64,000 bases of DNA from Cryobacterium arcticum. Its GTDB lineage: Bacteria > Actinomycetota > Actinomycetes > Actinomycetales > Microbacteriaceae. The translations under genes were made by a program, and so were the position numbers. The DNA is taken from contig NZ_QHLY01000008.1 in the NCBI RefSeq assembly GCF_003185895.1, positions 44,202 to 108,201 on the forward strand. Reading direction: 5' to 3'. Each line of letters opens with the position of its first letter. Within the stretch, counting starts at the first letter, position 1. Below are positions 1-8,897 of the stretch, in pieces. The notes below the pieces were generated by a model, which had not been told where the DNA came from, did no database searches, and worked only from the letters and a program-made list of their open reading frames with translations.

Positions 1-362
1 ACGACATCACGAGCCCCACCGGCAAGATCGGCGGCGCCGCCCAGAAGCGGCTCGGCAGCGGCGCCGTACTCCACCACGTCACCATGAGCTACGACATGGA
101 CGGCGAGAAGATGGTGCAGGTGCTGCGCATCGGTCGGGAGAAGCTCAGCGACAAGGGCATCACCAGCGCCGCCAAGCGGGTCGATCCGCTCCGCAGTCAG
201 ACGGGGCTCAGCCGCGCCGAGATCATCGACCGGATGAAGCAGACCTTCACCAGCCTGTACGGGGCCACTCCCGGAGATATTACCGACGCGGAGTATGCCA
301 AGGCGGCCGATCTGGTGGAGAGCAAGTTCAGCACCGATGAATGGATCGGCCGCGTTCCCTAA
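1..362 (+). CDS. Lipoate-protein ligase family protein, C-terminal part
   Basis: The gene runs in from the left edge; its reading frame starts at base 3 and about 119 residues are visible to the TAA at 360-362. The segment DITSPTGKIGGAAQKR resembles the conserved KI-G-AQ-R stretch of the biotin/lipoate ligase A/B fold, followed by a VLHH strand. Such enzymes attach lipoate or octanoate to lysines of 2-oxoacid dehydrogenase or GcvH proteins. The substrate cannot be told from this fragment. The last 4 bp overlap the end of the convergent GNAT gene. Confidence 0.7.
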   Translation, partial: DITSPTGKIGGAAQKRLGSGAVLHHVTMSYDMDGEKMVQVLRIGREKLSDKGITSAAKRVDPLRSQTGLSRAEIIDRMKQTFTSLYGATPGDITDAEYAKAADLVESKFSTDEWIGRVP

Positions 363-679
363 CGACCTCGGCTGAGCAGGTCCTGGTACTCGGCGTGGGT
401 GTTGATCCACTCGGCGACGAAGGGGCACGCCGCCACGACAGTGAGGTTCGTGCGCGTGCGCACGTCGTCGAGAGCCTGTTCCACCAGGATGCTCGCCAGC
501 CCGTGATCGCGCTTGGCGGGGTTCACCTCGGTGTGGGTGAACTGCATCTCCTGACCCACCACCCGGTAGTCGGCCAGGCCGACGGGCTCACCGTCCTGCC
601 AGAGCGTGTAACGCGAGAGGTCCGGTTCGTGCTCGACGTGCGCGGTCGTCTCGGCGCTCATCATCTCTTCACTTGTCAT
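359..679 (-). CDS. Small GNAT-type N-acetyltransferase (YidJ/Gcn5-like)
   Basis: This 106-residue protein has the layout of the short single-domain acetyltransferases: an N-terminal sheet (YTLWQDGEPVGLADYR), a V-P-residue core around FTHTEVNPAKRDHGLASILVEQAL that resembles the acetyl-CoA binding loop, and a C-terminal CPF-x-W segment. The family acetylates small molecules or protein amines; no substrate is known here. There is no Shine-Dalgarno sequence, but TACGCT lies 6 nt before the ATG on the minus strand (686-691), so the mRNA is probably leaderless. In-frame ATGs at 664 and 661 are alternative starts. Confidence 0.75.
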   Translation of the reverse strand: MTSEEMMSAETTAHVEHEPDLSRYTLWQDGEPVGLADYRVVGQEMQFTHTEVNPAKRDHGLASILVEQALDDVRTRTNLTVVAACPFVAEWINTHAEYQDLLSRGR

Positions 680-713
680 CGGAACAGCGTAAGCCGACTG
701 ACAGAATGAGGGA

Positions 714-1619
714 ATGCCAAACGCGTGGACTCAGTCCTCTCCCAGCAGAGTCATCCAGGCCGACAACCTGGATGTGCTGCCCACGCTGCCCGACGGCGCC
801 TTCACCCTGATCTACCTCGACCCGCCGTTCAACACCGGCCGCAGCCAGAAACGCCAGGCCACCACATCGGTGCGGACCATCCAGGCCAGCGGCGGGCACG
901 CCACCGGTACCATCACCGGATTCAAGGGTCAGCGCTACGAGCGCATCAAGGGTGACTTGCTCGGCTATGACGACCAGTTCGAGGACTACTGGGCGTTCCT
1001 CGAACCAAGGCTGATCGAAGCCTGGCGCCTGCTCGCCGACGACGGCACCCTCTACCTGCACCTCGACTACCGTGAGGCGCATTACGCCAAGGTGCTGCTC
1101 GACGCCCTCTTCGGCCGGGACTGCTTTCTCAACGAACTGATCTGGGCCTACGACTACGGCGCCAAGTCGAAGAACCGCTGGCCCACCAAGCACGACACGA
1201 TCCTCGTCTACGTGAAGAACCCCAAGGGCTACTACTTCGACTCCAGCACCGTCGACCGGGAACCCTACATGGCACCCGGCCTGGTCACGCCGGAGAAGGT
1301 GGCGAAGGGCAAACTGCCCACGGATGTCTGGTGGCACACCATCGTCTCGCCCACGGGCAAGGAGAAGACCGGTTACCCCACCCAGAAGCCCGTCGGCATC
1401 CTGCGCCGCATGCTCCAGGCTTCCAGCCGCGAGGGCGACTGGGTGCTGGACTTCTTCGCCGGCAGCGGCACCACCGGCGCTGTTGCAGCCGCGCTCGGTC
1501 GCAAGTTCCTGCTGATCGACCAGAACCCCGAGTCGCTTGCCGTGATGCACGACCGGCTGGGCGAGCTTCCCGACGTGGATTTCGTCGACGCGGATCGGCA
1601 GACAAGACTGGGAGCATGA
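714..1619 (+). CDS. Orphan site-specific DNA methyltransferase (N4/N6 type)
   Basis: A 301-residue amino-methyltransferase. The catalytic motif LDPPFNTGRSQ lies near residue 35, and the SAM-binding motif DFFAGSGTTG is near residue 245, so motif IV precedes motif I as in beta-class adenine/cytosine-N4 enzymes. TQKPVGIL is the conserved segment before motif I. No restriction endonuclease gene is adjacent, so this looks like an orphan methylase with a housekeeping or regulatory role. Its stop overlaps the start of the next gene (ATGA), which implies translational coupling. The target sequence is unknown. Confidence 0.9.
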   Translation: MPNAWTQSSPSRVIQADNLDVLPTLPDGAFTLIYLDPPFNTGRSQKRQATTSVRTIQASGGHATGTITGFKGQRYERIKGDLLGYDDQFEDYWAFLEPRLIEAWRLLADDGTLYLHLDYREAHYAKVLLDALFGRDCFLNELIWAYDYGAKSKNRWPTKHDTILVYVKNPKGYYFDSSTVDREPYMAPGLVTPEKVAKGKLPTDVWWHTIVSPTGKEKTGYPTQKPVGILRRMLQASSREGDWVLDFFAGSGTTGAVAAALGRKFLLIDQNPESLAVMHDRLGELPDVDFVDADRQTRLGA

Positions 1620-2542
1620 GACTCCGCATCTTCACCGAGCCCCAGCAGGGCGCCAGCTACGACGACCTCCTCGCGGTGGCCCAGGCCACGGAGACGCTCG
1701 GGTTCGACGCCTTCTTCCGCTCCGACCACTACCTGGCGATGGGCGACCATGTCACCGGCCTGCCCGGCCCCACGGATGCCTGGACCACCCTTGCCGGTCT
1801 CGCCCGCGAGACCGAACGCATCCGTCTGGGCACCCTGGTGTCGTCGGTCACCTACCGGCCGCCGGGAGTCCTCGCGATCCAGGTGGCCCAGGTCGACCAG
1901 ATGTCGGGCGGACGGGTCGAGCTGGGCCTCGGCACCGGCTGGTTCGAGCAGGAACACCTGGCCTACGGCATCCCGTTCCCGGCCAAGCGGTTCGGCATGC
2001 TCGAGGAGCAGCTCGAGGTGATCACCGGCCTGTGGGAGACCCCGGTCGGACAGACCTACAGCTTCAGCGGCGAGCACTACACCCTGGTCGATTCGCCCGC
2101 CCTGCCCAAGCCCACCCAGGCGCGGGTTCCGGTGATCGTGGGCGGAGGCGGCGCCAAGCGCACCCCGGCCATGGCCGCGCGCTTCGCGACCGAGTTCAAC
2201 CTGCCGTTCCCCGAGTTCGCCGACATCGCCGGCAAGTTCGCCGGCGTGCGCGCGGCCTGCGAGGCTGTCGGCCGCGACCCGCAGGAACTGGTCTACTCGA
2301 CCGCGCTCATCGCCGTGGCCGGCGCGGATGAGGCCGAGTTCAGCCGTCGCGCTGCCGCCGTTGGCCGTGAACCCGCCGAGCTTCGTGAGCACGGCCTGGC
2401 CGGAACCGCCAGCGAGGTGGTCGACCGGCTCGGTGCGCTGGCCGACGACGGCGTGGAGTGCGTCTACTTGCAGATCATGGACCTGGCCGACCTCGACCAC
2501 CTGGACTTCATCGCCCGCGAGGTCGTGCCGCAACTCGGCTGA
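1616..2542 (+). CDS. LLM class F420/flavin-dependent oxidoreductase
   Basis: A 308-residue luciferase-like monooxygenase fold protein. It starts MRLRIFTEPQQG and carries the family's GFDAFFRSDHY, VELGLGTGW (cofactor-binding loop) and VIVGGGGAKRTP segments. These enzymes use F420 or FMN to oxidise or reduce small molecules; the substrate is unknown. I chose the ATG inside the stop of the methyltransferase (ATGA overlap) because the residues before it in the same frame are antisense-like and not conserved. The pair form a two-gene operon. Confidence 0.88.
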   Translation: MRLRIFTEPQQGASYDDLLAVAQATETLGFDAFFRSDHYLAMGDHVTGLPGPTDAWTTLAGLARETERIRLGTLVSSVTYRPPGVLAIQVAQVDQMSGGRVELGLGTGWFEQEHLAYGIPFPAKRFGMLEEQLEVITGLWETPVGQTYSFSGEHYTLVDSPALPKPTQARVPVIVGGGGAKRTPAMAARFATEFNLPFPEFADIAGKFAGVRAACEAVGRDPQELVYSTALIAVAGADEAEFSRRAAAVGREPAELREHGLAGTASEVVDRLGALADDGVECVYLQIMDLADLDHLDFIAREVVPQLG

Positions 2543-2559
2543 TCGCCCGGCCGGGTGGA

Positions 2560-3588
2560 TCAGGCCGAGTCGCGCAGTATCAGGCGGGTGGGCATGATGT
2601 TGTGGTGCGGCACCGACTCGTCGTCGGCGAGCAGTCGGAGCAGCAGGTCCGCCATCGTGAAGCCCATCTCCTTCGACGGTTGGCTCACTGTGGTGAGTGA
2701 GATCGGGCCGGAGGTGGCGGCGGGGCTGTCATCGAAGGACACCACGGCGATGTCGCCCGGAACCATGCGGCCCTGCTCGGCGAGCACGCCCATGGTGCCC
2801 ACGGCCATCAGGTCGCTGGCGACGAAGAGTGCGTCGATGTCGGGAGTGTTCGCCAGCAGGCGCCGGGTTGCGGCGGCGGCTCCGGCGGCCGTGAAGTCAC
2901 CGTGCTCGATGGCCGCGACCTCGAGACCCGCCTGGCTGAGGGCCTGGTGGAACCCGGTCAGGCGGTCGATACCGGCGGGCATGTCGACGGGGCCGGTGAT
3001 GGTGCCGATGCGGCGGCGGCCGAGGTCGATCAGGTGCTGCACGCCGCTGATCGCGCCGGCGATGTTGTCGACGTCGACGAAGTAGTTGTTCTCGCCGGAG
3101 TGGTTCGTGGGCCGGCCACCGAAGACGACGGGCATGGTGGACTCGAGGTTGGCGACGAAGTCGTCACCGGTGTGGTGCGAGATCACCAGGGCGCCGTCGA
3201 CGTTGCCCGAGCGCAGGTAGCGCATGGTCTTGTGCCGGGGGTCGCTCGAGGCCACCAGCAGGTTGAGGGTGTAGTCGCTCTCGTCGAGTCGGTTGGTGAT
3301 TCCCTGCACGACTGCGGCGAAGTAGGGGTCGCCGAAGAATTTGGTCATGTCTTCGGGTACGACCAGGGCCACGGACTGGGTCTGGTGGCTGGCGAGGGAC
3401 CGCGCCGCGCGGTTGGGCACGTAGTTGAGGCGGTCGATAGCGGCGTTGACCGACTCGACGACCTCGGGCCGAACCTTCGGCGACCCGTTCACGACGCGGC
3501 TGACGGTGGCCCTGGACACACCTGCGTCCGCGGCCACCATCTCCAGGGTCGGCTGGGGCGGGCGCGTCGACCGAGTTCCCATGGGCAT
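2560..3588 (-). CDS. LacI family transcriptional regulator of the adjacent sugar ABC transporter
   Basis: A 342-residue repressor. The N-terminal helix-turn-helix (VAADAGVSRATVSRVVNGSPKV) and hinge (YVPNRAARSLAS) are followed by a periplasmic-binding-protein-like sugar sensor with LFVASDLMAVG and VVSFDDSPAA. It is divergent from the CUT1 transporter, and the two palindromes at 3727-3765 are of the CebR/CelR class (TGAGAGCGCTCTCA). That makes beta-glucoside or cello-oligosaccharide sensing the best guess, although no glycosidase is present locally. TAGAAT lies 6 nt before the ATG on the minus strand, so it is probably leaderless. A second ATG at 3582 is possible. Confidence 0.9.
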   Translation of the reverse strand: MPMGTRSTRPPQPTLEMVAADAGVSRATVSRVVNGSPKVRPEVVESVNAAIDRLNYVPNRAARSLASHQTQSVALVVPEDMTKFFGDPYFAAVVQGITNRLDESDYTLNLLVASSDPRHKTMRYLRSGNVDGALVISHHTGDDFVANLESTMPVVFGGRPTNHSGENNYFVDVDNIAGAISGVQHLIDLGRRRIGTITGPVDMPAGIDRLTGFHQALSQAGLEVAAIEHGDFTAAGAAAATRRLLANTPDIDALFVASDLMAVGTMGVLAEQGRMVPGDIAVVSFDDSPAATSGPISLTTVSQPSKEMGFTMADLLLRLLADDESVPHHNIMPTRLILRDSA

Positions 3589-3684
3589 GGCGTCATTCTA
3601 TTTGGGCGCACGCGACCGCACGCCACCGCCCGGGCCGACGCGCCGCCGACTCGCCGGTGAATGCGCGGTTCTACCGACCCCGTG

Positions 3685-3714
3685 TTGACACACCGGGCGT
3701 GAGTGCCCTATGGT
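3685..3714 (+). promoter_or_regulatory. Promoter of the sugar ABC transporter operon
   Basis: A perfect -35 hexamer TTGACA (3685-3690) is followed after 18 bp by TATGGT (3709-3714). The predicted transcription start near 3721 lies immediately before the first operator, so a bound LacI protein would block initiation or early elongation. Confidence 0.6.
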
Positions 3715-3726
3715 GGCGGTGATTGA

Positions 3727-3765
3727 TGAGAGCGCTCTCACGCCCGGCGATGAGAGCGCTCTCAT
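3727..3765. promoter_or_regulatory. Twin LacI-type operators (TGAGAGCGCTCTCA)
   Basis: The 14-bp perfect palindrome TGAGAGCGCTCTCA occurs at 3727-3740 and again at 3751-3764 (there extended to 16 bp, 3750-3765). The centres are 24 bp apart. The CGCT core with inverted arms is the typical LacI/CebR operator pattern. Both sites lie in the 5' untranslated region of the binding-protein gene, just downstream of the promoter, and are the obvious targets of the divergent LacI regulator. Confidence 0.8.
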
Positions 3766-3818
3766 TCCCGCACGTATGTCTTGCAATCGCACAAGCACAC
3801 GCACACAAAGGAGTGATA

Positions 3819-5150
3819 GTGAAGTTCTCACAACGCACCAAGGTTGGGGCCGCAGTTGCCTGCGTCGCATCCTTCGCCCTTCTCGCCACCGGTTGTTCTT
3901 CGGCCGGCACCGGCGGTTCCTCAGACGGTGACAACATCGAGTTGACCATCACCACGTTCGGCAGCATGGGCATGTCCGACCTGTACGCACAGTACGAGAA
4001 GGAAAACCCCGGCATCACGATCAAGGCCAACAACATCGACACGGGTGGAAACGCCCGCACGGATGCCTTCACCAAGATCGCCGCCGGAAGCGGACTGTCC
4101 GACGTCACGGCCGTTGAGGAAGGCTGGCTCGGATCGATCCAGGAGGTCTCCGATCAGTTCGTCGACCTTTCCGACTACGGCGCAGACAAGATCAAGGACC
4201 GCTGGGTTCCGTGGAAGCTTGCCCAGGGCACCGACAAGGACGGCCGCATCATCGCGTACGGCACCGACATCGGCCCGGAAGGCCTCTGCTACAACAGTGC
4301 AGCGTTCGCGGCCGCAGGCCTGCCGACCGACCGCACCGAGGTCGCCGCGCTGCTCGGTGGCGCTGACGCCACGTGGGACAGCTACTTCGCACTCGGCGAG
4401 CAGTACCAGAAGGCCACCGGTAAGGCCTGGTTCGACCAGTCCGGCTTCATCTGGAACTCCATGGTCAACCAGATGGACGAGGGCTACTACACCGCGGACG
4501 GCGACCTGAACGTCACCGACAACGCGGACCTGAAGGCTGCCTGGACGAAGCTTGCGGCCGCTAACGCTGCCGGCCTCTCTGCTGCCCAGACCCAGTGGGA
4601 CTGGAACAAGGGTGCGTCGTTCACCGACGGAACCTTCGCGACCTTCATGTGCCCGGGCTGGATGCTCGGAGTCGTCCAGGGCCAGGTTGAGACCGCCGGC
4701 GGCGACGCCACCGGCGCGACGGCCGGCTGGGACTTCGCCGACGTCTTCCCCGGCGGAGCGACCAACTGGGGCGGATCGTTCCTGACCGTTCCGACGCAGT
4801 CCAAGCACCCGCAGGAAGCTGCTGACCTGGCCGCATGGCTGACCGACGCTGACCAGCAGGTCGCCGAGTTCAAGGCTCAGGGCCCGTTCCCGTCCGTCAC
4901 CGCAGCGCAGACGGATCCCGCCCTCGCTGAGGCGACCGGAGTCTCGGCGTTCTTCAACGACGCCCCGATCGCCGACATCCTGACCAAGCGTGCCGATGGT
5001 GTGAAGGCCCAGTTCAAGGGCCCCGATGACTCCACGATCCAGGAGCAGGTCTTCGGCCCCTCCGCGATCTCGCTTGACCAGGGCGTTGCAGGCGACAAGG
5101 CCTGGGACGACGCCATGACCCTGTTCGACCAGCTCATCACCAACAAGTAG
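3819..5150 (+). CDS. Sugar ABC transporter substrate-binding lipoprotein (CUT1)
   Basis: A 443-residue family-1 extracellular solute-binding protein. The GTG start at 3819 follows AAAGGAG (3807-3813) at good spacing. The signal peptide ends in a lipobox LLATGC with the lipidated Cys near residue 27. The mature protein has typical features of CUT1 binding proteins, such as GTDIGPEGLCYN and the C-terminal AADLAAWLTDADQQ. It should sit on the outer face of the membrane and deliver an oligosaccharide to the two permeases downstream. No ATPase is encoded in the operon, so a shared MsiK-like ATPase elsewhere is likely. The ligand is unproven; operator type suggests a beta-glucoside. Confidence 0.88.
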   Translation: MKFSQRTKVGAAVACVASFALLATGCSSAGTGGSSDGDNIELTITTFGSMGMSDLYAQYEKENPGITIKANNIDTGGNARTDAFTKIAAGSGLSDVTAVEEGWLGSIQEVSDQFVDLSDYGADKIKDRWVPWKLAQGTDKDGRIIAYGTDIGPEGLCYNSAAFAAAGLPTDRTEVAALLGGADATWDSYFALGEQYQKATGKAWFDQSGFIWNSMVNQMDEGYYTADGDLNVTDNADLKAAWTKLAAANAAGLSAAQTQWDWNKGASFTDGTFATFMCPGWMLGVVQGQVETAGGDATGATAGWDFADVFPGGATNWGGSFLTVPTQSKHPQEAADLAAWLTDADQQVAEFKAQGPFPSVTAAQTDPALAEATGVSAFFNDAPIADILTKRADGVKAQFKGPDDSTIQEQVFGPSAISLDQGVAGDKAWDDAMTLFDQLITNK

Positions 5151-5169
5151 TAGCAAGAATCCGCTCGAC

Positions 5170-5208
5170 CGGGCTCCCCGACGCCGAATCCAGGCGTCGG
5201 GGAGCCCG
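5170..5208 (+). terminator. Intercistronic stem-loop after the binding-protein gene
   Basis: A perfect 16-bp inverted repeat (5170-5185 with 5193-5208) closes a 7-nt loop. No T-run follows and the permease start is only 21 nt downstream. It is better read as a partial terminator or 3'-end stabiliser that gives more binding protein than permease, as in many CUT operons. Confidence 0.7.
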
Positions 5209-5228
5209 ACTTGAAGGCAGAAAGTCAC

Positions 5229-6281
5229 ATGACACGAACACTCGAACCAGACACCAGCGCCCCTGCGCCGGTCAAGCGTCCCGGTCGCGCTAGCGCCCTC
5301 ACCTACAAGCACCGGCTCAGTCGCATGGATGTGAAGCTGTCGCCCTACCTGTACATCTCGCCGTTCTTCGTGCTGTTCGGGCTCGTCGGACTGTTTCCGC
5401 TGGTTTACACCTTCGTGGTGTCCCTCAACAACTGGAACCTGCTCAGCGGACCGGGGGAGTGGGTCGGCTTCGACAACTACAGCGCAGAGCTCGCCGACCC
5501 GCTGTTCTGGAACTCGCTGTTCAACACCATGAGCATCTTCCTGCTCTCGAGCATCCCGCAGCTGGTCGTCGCCACGGCCATCGCCGCCATCCTCGACCAG
5601 AACCTGCGCGCCAAGACCTTCTGGCGCATGAGCGTTCTCATTCCCTACGTCGTGACGCCGGTTGCCGTCGCCCTGATCTTCTCCAGCATGTTCAGCGAAC
5701 AGAGCGGCCTGGTGAATCACCTGCTCAGTTTCGTCGGCGTGGACCCGATCGGGTGGAAGACCGACGTCCTGCCCAGCCACCTGGCCATCGCCGGCATGGT
5801 GAACTGGCGATGGACCGGCTACAACGCCCTCATCCTGCTCGCCGCCATGCAGTCGGTGCCGCGGGATATCCACGAATCAGCCGCTCTGGACGGGGCCGGC
5901 TTCGTACGCCGCTTCTTCTCGATCACTCTGCCGAGTATCCGCCCCACCATGATCTTCGTGATCATCACCGCCACCATCGGCGGGCTGCAGATCTTCACCG
6001 AGCCGCGCCTCTACGACGCCACGAGCTCCACGGCAGGTGGAGCCCACCGGCAATTCCAAACCACTGTGCTCTACCTGTGGGAGATGGCGTTCCAGAGGCA
6101 GAACTTCGGCAAGGCATCAGCGGTGGCGTTCATCCTCTTCATCATCATCGTGGCCTTCGGCCTACTCAACTTCCTGATCTCGCAGCGGATCGCGACGACG
6201 GATTCCCGATCTGAGTCCAAGAGAGCGAAACGTCAGCTGAGCCGCACGCTCCGAAACGGCGCGAAGGAGCCCCGAGCATGA
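5229..6281 (+). CDS. Sugar ABC transporter permease (MalF/CebF type)
   Basis: A 350-residue inner-membrane protein with six predicted helices, starting around YLYISPFFVLFGLVGLFPLVY. The EAA loop is visible as ESAALDGAGFVRRFFSITLP near residue 220, where it contacts the ATPase. An ATG at 5229 is preferred over the upstream TTG at 5211 because it has GGCAGAAAG ahead of it. It overlaps the next permease by 4 bp (ATGA), so the two subunits are translated together as a heterodimeric channel. Confidence 0.9.
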   Translation: MTRTLEPDTSAPAPVKRPGRASALTYKHRLSRMDVKLSPYLYISPFFVLFGLVGLFPLVYTFVVSLNNWNLLSGPGEWVGFDNYSAELADPLFWNSLFNTMSIFLLSSIPQLVVATAIAAILDQNLRAKTFWRMSVLIPYVVTPVAVALIFSSMFSEQSGLVNHLLSFVGVDPIGWKTDVLPSHLAIAGMVNWRWTGYNALILLAAMQSVPRDIHESAALDGAGFVRRFFSITLPSIRPTMIFVIITATIGGLQIFTEPRLYDATSSTAGGAHRQFQTTVLYLWEMAFQRQNFGKASAVAFILFIIIVAFGLLNFLISQRIATTDSRSESKRAKRQLSRTLRNGAKEPRA

Positions 6282-7189
6282 CCGACACCATCACCCGCGC
6301 CGAGAGCGCGTCGAGCACGCCAGAACCGGTGGCTCCCAAACTGCCCAAGAAGACCAAGCACAAGGGCCTCGGCATCGACCGCCGACCCGGCTTCCTCACC
6401 TACGGCATCCTGATCGCCCTGTTCGCCGGCGGCACCTACCCGCTCTGGTGGTCGGTCGTTGTGGGAGCGAGCCCTTCTTCGGTGTTGTCGCAGGAATGGC
6501 CGCCCCTGTTGCCGGGAGGGCAGTTCTGGGACAACGTCGCCGTTGTCTTCGACACCATCCCGTTCTGGCAGGCCCTGCTCAACAGCGTGCTCGTGTCGAC
6601 AATCATCACCGTGTCTGTGGTGTCGTTCTCTACCCTCGCCGGCTACGCGTTCGCGAAGCTCAAGTTCCGCGGCAGCAACGGGCTGATGGTGTTCGTGGTT
6701 GCGACGATGGCCATCCCCACCCAGCTGGGCATCATCCCGCTGTTCATCCTGATGCGCCAGTTCGGCTGGACCGGGTCGATCGGCGCGATCATCATCCCGA
6801 CGCTCGTCACGGCCTTCGGAGTCTTCTTCATGCGGCAGTACCTCGTCGACGTGATTCCGGACGAACTGATCGAGGCCGCCCGGGTCGACGGTGCCAACAT
6901 GATCACGACCTTCTGGAACGTGGCCGTGCCGGCCGCTCGCCCCGCGATGGCGATTCTGTCGCTCTTTACCTTCATGATGGCCTGGACCGACTTCCTCTGG
7001 CCGATGATCGTGTCGCCGCAGAACCCGACTCTCCAGGTCGCGCTCAGCCAGTTGCAGTCGGCGCGCTATATCGACTACTCGGTCGTGCTCGCCGGCGCGG
7101 TGCTCGCGACCCTTCCACTGCTGATCCTCTTTGTCTTCGCGGGCAAGCAGCTCATCTCAGGCATCATGGCGGGGGCCGTGAAGGGCTGA
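6278..7189 (+). CDS. Carbohydrate ABC transporter permease (MalG/CebG type)
   Basis: A 303-residue partner permease with six predicted helices and the EAA loop EAARVDGANMITTFWNVAVP near residue 200. The hydrophilic N-terminus (about 40 residues, Lys-rich) is cytoplasmic. It is the last gene of the operon, and a strong hairpin at 7213-7266 follows. Confidence 0.9.
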   Translation: MTDTITRAESASSTPEPVAPKLPKKTKHKGLGIDRRPGFLTYGILIALFAGGTYPLWWSVVVGASPSSVLSQEWPPLLPGGQFWDNVAVVFDTIPFWQALLNSVLVSTIITVSVVSFSTLAGYAFAKLKFRGSNGLMVFVVATMAIPTQLGIIPLFILMRQFGWTGSIGAIIIPTLVTAFGVFFMRQYLVDVIPDELIEAARVDGANMITTFWNVAVPAARPAMAILSLFTFMMAWTDFLWPMIVSPQNPTLQVALSQLQSARYIDYSVVLAGAVLATLPLLILFVFAGKQLISGIMAGAVKG

Positions 7190-7212
7190 TTCGAGCAGAG
7201 TGCATCAGCACT

Positions 7213-7270
7213 ACGACGCCGCGTGGCCGGCCGTTCGGGGGAACTCCGTCGGCCACGCGGCGTCGTTCCT
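7213..7270 (+). terminator. Terminator of the sugar ABC transporter operon
   Basis: A 16-bp perfect inverted repeat (7213-7228 with 7251-7266), extendable by three more pairs, is followed by TTCCTTT. It lies 23 bp after the last permease and before the convergent HNH gene. Confidence 0.75.
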
Positions 7271-7342
7271 TTAAGCGAAGCAGTGCGTCAGGCAGTGCGT
7301 ATGCGTCAGCTGCAGCAGCGCATCAGAGCCCTGACCGGAGAG

Positions 7343-8776
7343 CTAGAACGGTGGCGGTTCTGCTCTGCCCAACGATCGGGGCAGTGAGGGTGCCGCCGGC
7401 GCCGGCGCTGACGGTGTCGGCTGGCCGATCGGGTTGGCGGGTTCGCGAGTGTAGGTCTTGCCGCCCGGGCTGGTCCAGGTGAGCGCCCCGGTCGGGGTTT
7501 GCCGGGTGCGGAAGCTGGATTGGTGTTTCAACCGGTGACAGGCCTTGCACAGGTGCACCAGGTTCCCGACGGCGGTCGGTCCGCCCTTGTTCCACGGCAC
7601 GGTGTGGTCGATTTCACTGTGGGTGGCTGTGCGATTGCAGCCGATGCCCTGACAGGTTTGATCGCGGATCTCGGTGTACCGCTTCATATCTGCCGGGGGT
7701 GTGTACGAGTCGCGGCCGACGGAGAGCATGCACCCGGTTTCCGGGTGGGTGAGGATCCGGTCCCAACTGGGCGCGGTGCCGGCCAGTCGACGGGCGGTTT
7801 CCGGATCGATCGGCCCGTACCCTTCGAGCATCCCGGGTTCGAAGCTCTTCCCCATCAGGGTGAGCACGGGAACGGTGACGTGCACGGTGCCGCGGATGCC
7901 CCGGCCCAGGCCGCCGGCGCATTCACCGTCCAGCAGTAGGTCCCGGAAGGCGTCTGCGCGGCGTTGATCCATCGTGCGCAGCACCACCTCGCAGCCGGGA
8001 TCGGCGCCGTCGGCACCATCGTTGGTGTCGGCGTCGTTGAGGCTCTTCGCGATCCGGGTCAACCGGTCATACCCGGCCTGGGCTTCATCGGCCTTGAGGT
8101 ACGCATTCAACCAAGCCATGCCGTCCACGTCGGGCTGCAGCACCACCCGCCGCAGGGTTACGCCGACGTCGGCGCGCTCCTGCAACGACACCGGATGCAA
8201 TCGGTCCAGTTCTCGGGCGGCAACCCTGCCGAACTGCGTCGCGGTGAGCTTCTCCGCTTTACCCAGTACAGCCGCTTCGAGAGCGGGCAGTACTTCGTCG
8301 GGGGCGCCGGTGGTGACGTCCTGCATCCTGAGCACGTGCGCCCAGCTGATCCGGCCCTGCGCCAACGCCTTCTGAAACCCGGGCAGTTTCTCGACCAGGT
8401 GGGCGGCGTTGAAGATCATCATCCGCGCCGTCGTGGAGTGCAGCCGGAGCGCCCCGGCGACCTCGGTCGCGAGGGTGCGCTCGGCCAGCTCGACGTCGTC
8501 CCAGGCCGGGCCGTGTGCGTGGGTGTCGGGATCGTTCGCCCCGGTTTCGACCGGGTCTCCGCGCAGTCCGGCGATGATCCGGGGGTGCTCGCCGAGCCGG
8601 TGCAGTTCGGCGAGAAGCCGGGCTCGTTCGGCATGGATCGCCGACATCTGCCGGGCGTTCTCGATCAGCGGATCGATGATCGCGGCGATCGCCGCGGAGG
8701 TGGCATCGATGCCCTCGGGTCGAGCCGTGTCGGGCTCGACTGGGGCGTCTTCGGGTGTGGCGTTTGAGGTGGCCAT
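7343..8776 (-). CDS. DUF222 and HNH domain putative endonuclease (13E12-like family)
   Basis: A 477-residue protein. The helical DUF222 region occupies about residues 30-340, and the HNH nuclease motif lies near residues 385-430 (CQGIGCNRTATHSEIDHTVP, then GNLVHLCKACHRLKH), with the zinc-type Cys residues and the catalytic His visible. The family is abundant and often multicopy in Microbacteriaceae and mycobacteria. Its role is not established; it has been treated as a repetitive or mobile element-associated nuclease. No flanking inverted repeats are evident here. Confidence 0.88.
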   Translation of the reverse strand: MATSNATPEDAPVEPDTARPEGIDATSAAIAAIIDPLIENARQMSAIHAERARLLAELHRLGEHPRIIAGLRGDPVETGANDPDTHAHGPAWDDVELAERTLATEVAGALRLHSTTARMMIFNAAHLVEKLPGFQKALAQGRISWAHVLRMQDVTTGAPDEVLPALEAAVLGKAEKLTATQFGRVAARELDRLHPVSLQERADVGVTLRRVVLQPDVDGMAWLNAYLKADEAQAGYDRLTRIAKSLNDADTNDGADGADPGCEVVLRTMDQRRADAFRDLLLDGECAGGLGRGIRGTVHVTVPVLTLMGKSFEPGMLEGYGPIDPETARRLAGTAPSWDRILTHPETGCMLSVGRDSYTPPADMKRYTEIRDQTCQGIGCNRTATHSEIDHTVPWNKGGPTAVGNLVHLCKACHRLKHQSSFRTRQTPTGALTWTSPGGKTYTREPANPIGQPTPSAPAPAAPSLPRSLGRAEPPPF

Positions 8777-8897
8777 GGCTCTATAGAACCACCACCCACT
8801 GACACTGCCGATCCCAGTAAATCAGCGGTGGAGAAGGCCACAAACAGGCCGCCTGTGCAGGAGCCGCGGGGCGACAGGCCCAGGGCCGAAAGCAAGA

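Noticed and set aside
714..1619. A restriction-modification system
   Set aside because: Only the methyltransferase is present. The neighbouring genes are an acetyltransferase and an LLM oxidoreductase; no nuclease candidate is coupled to it.
7343..8776. Mobile intron or prophage around the HNH gene
   Set aside because: The DUF222-HNH family is a normal chromosomal multicopy family in these bacteria. No integrase, phage gene, target duplication or intron structure is visible.
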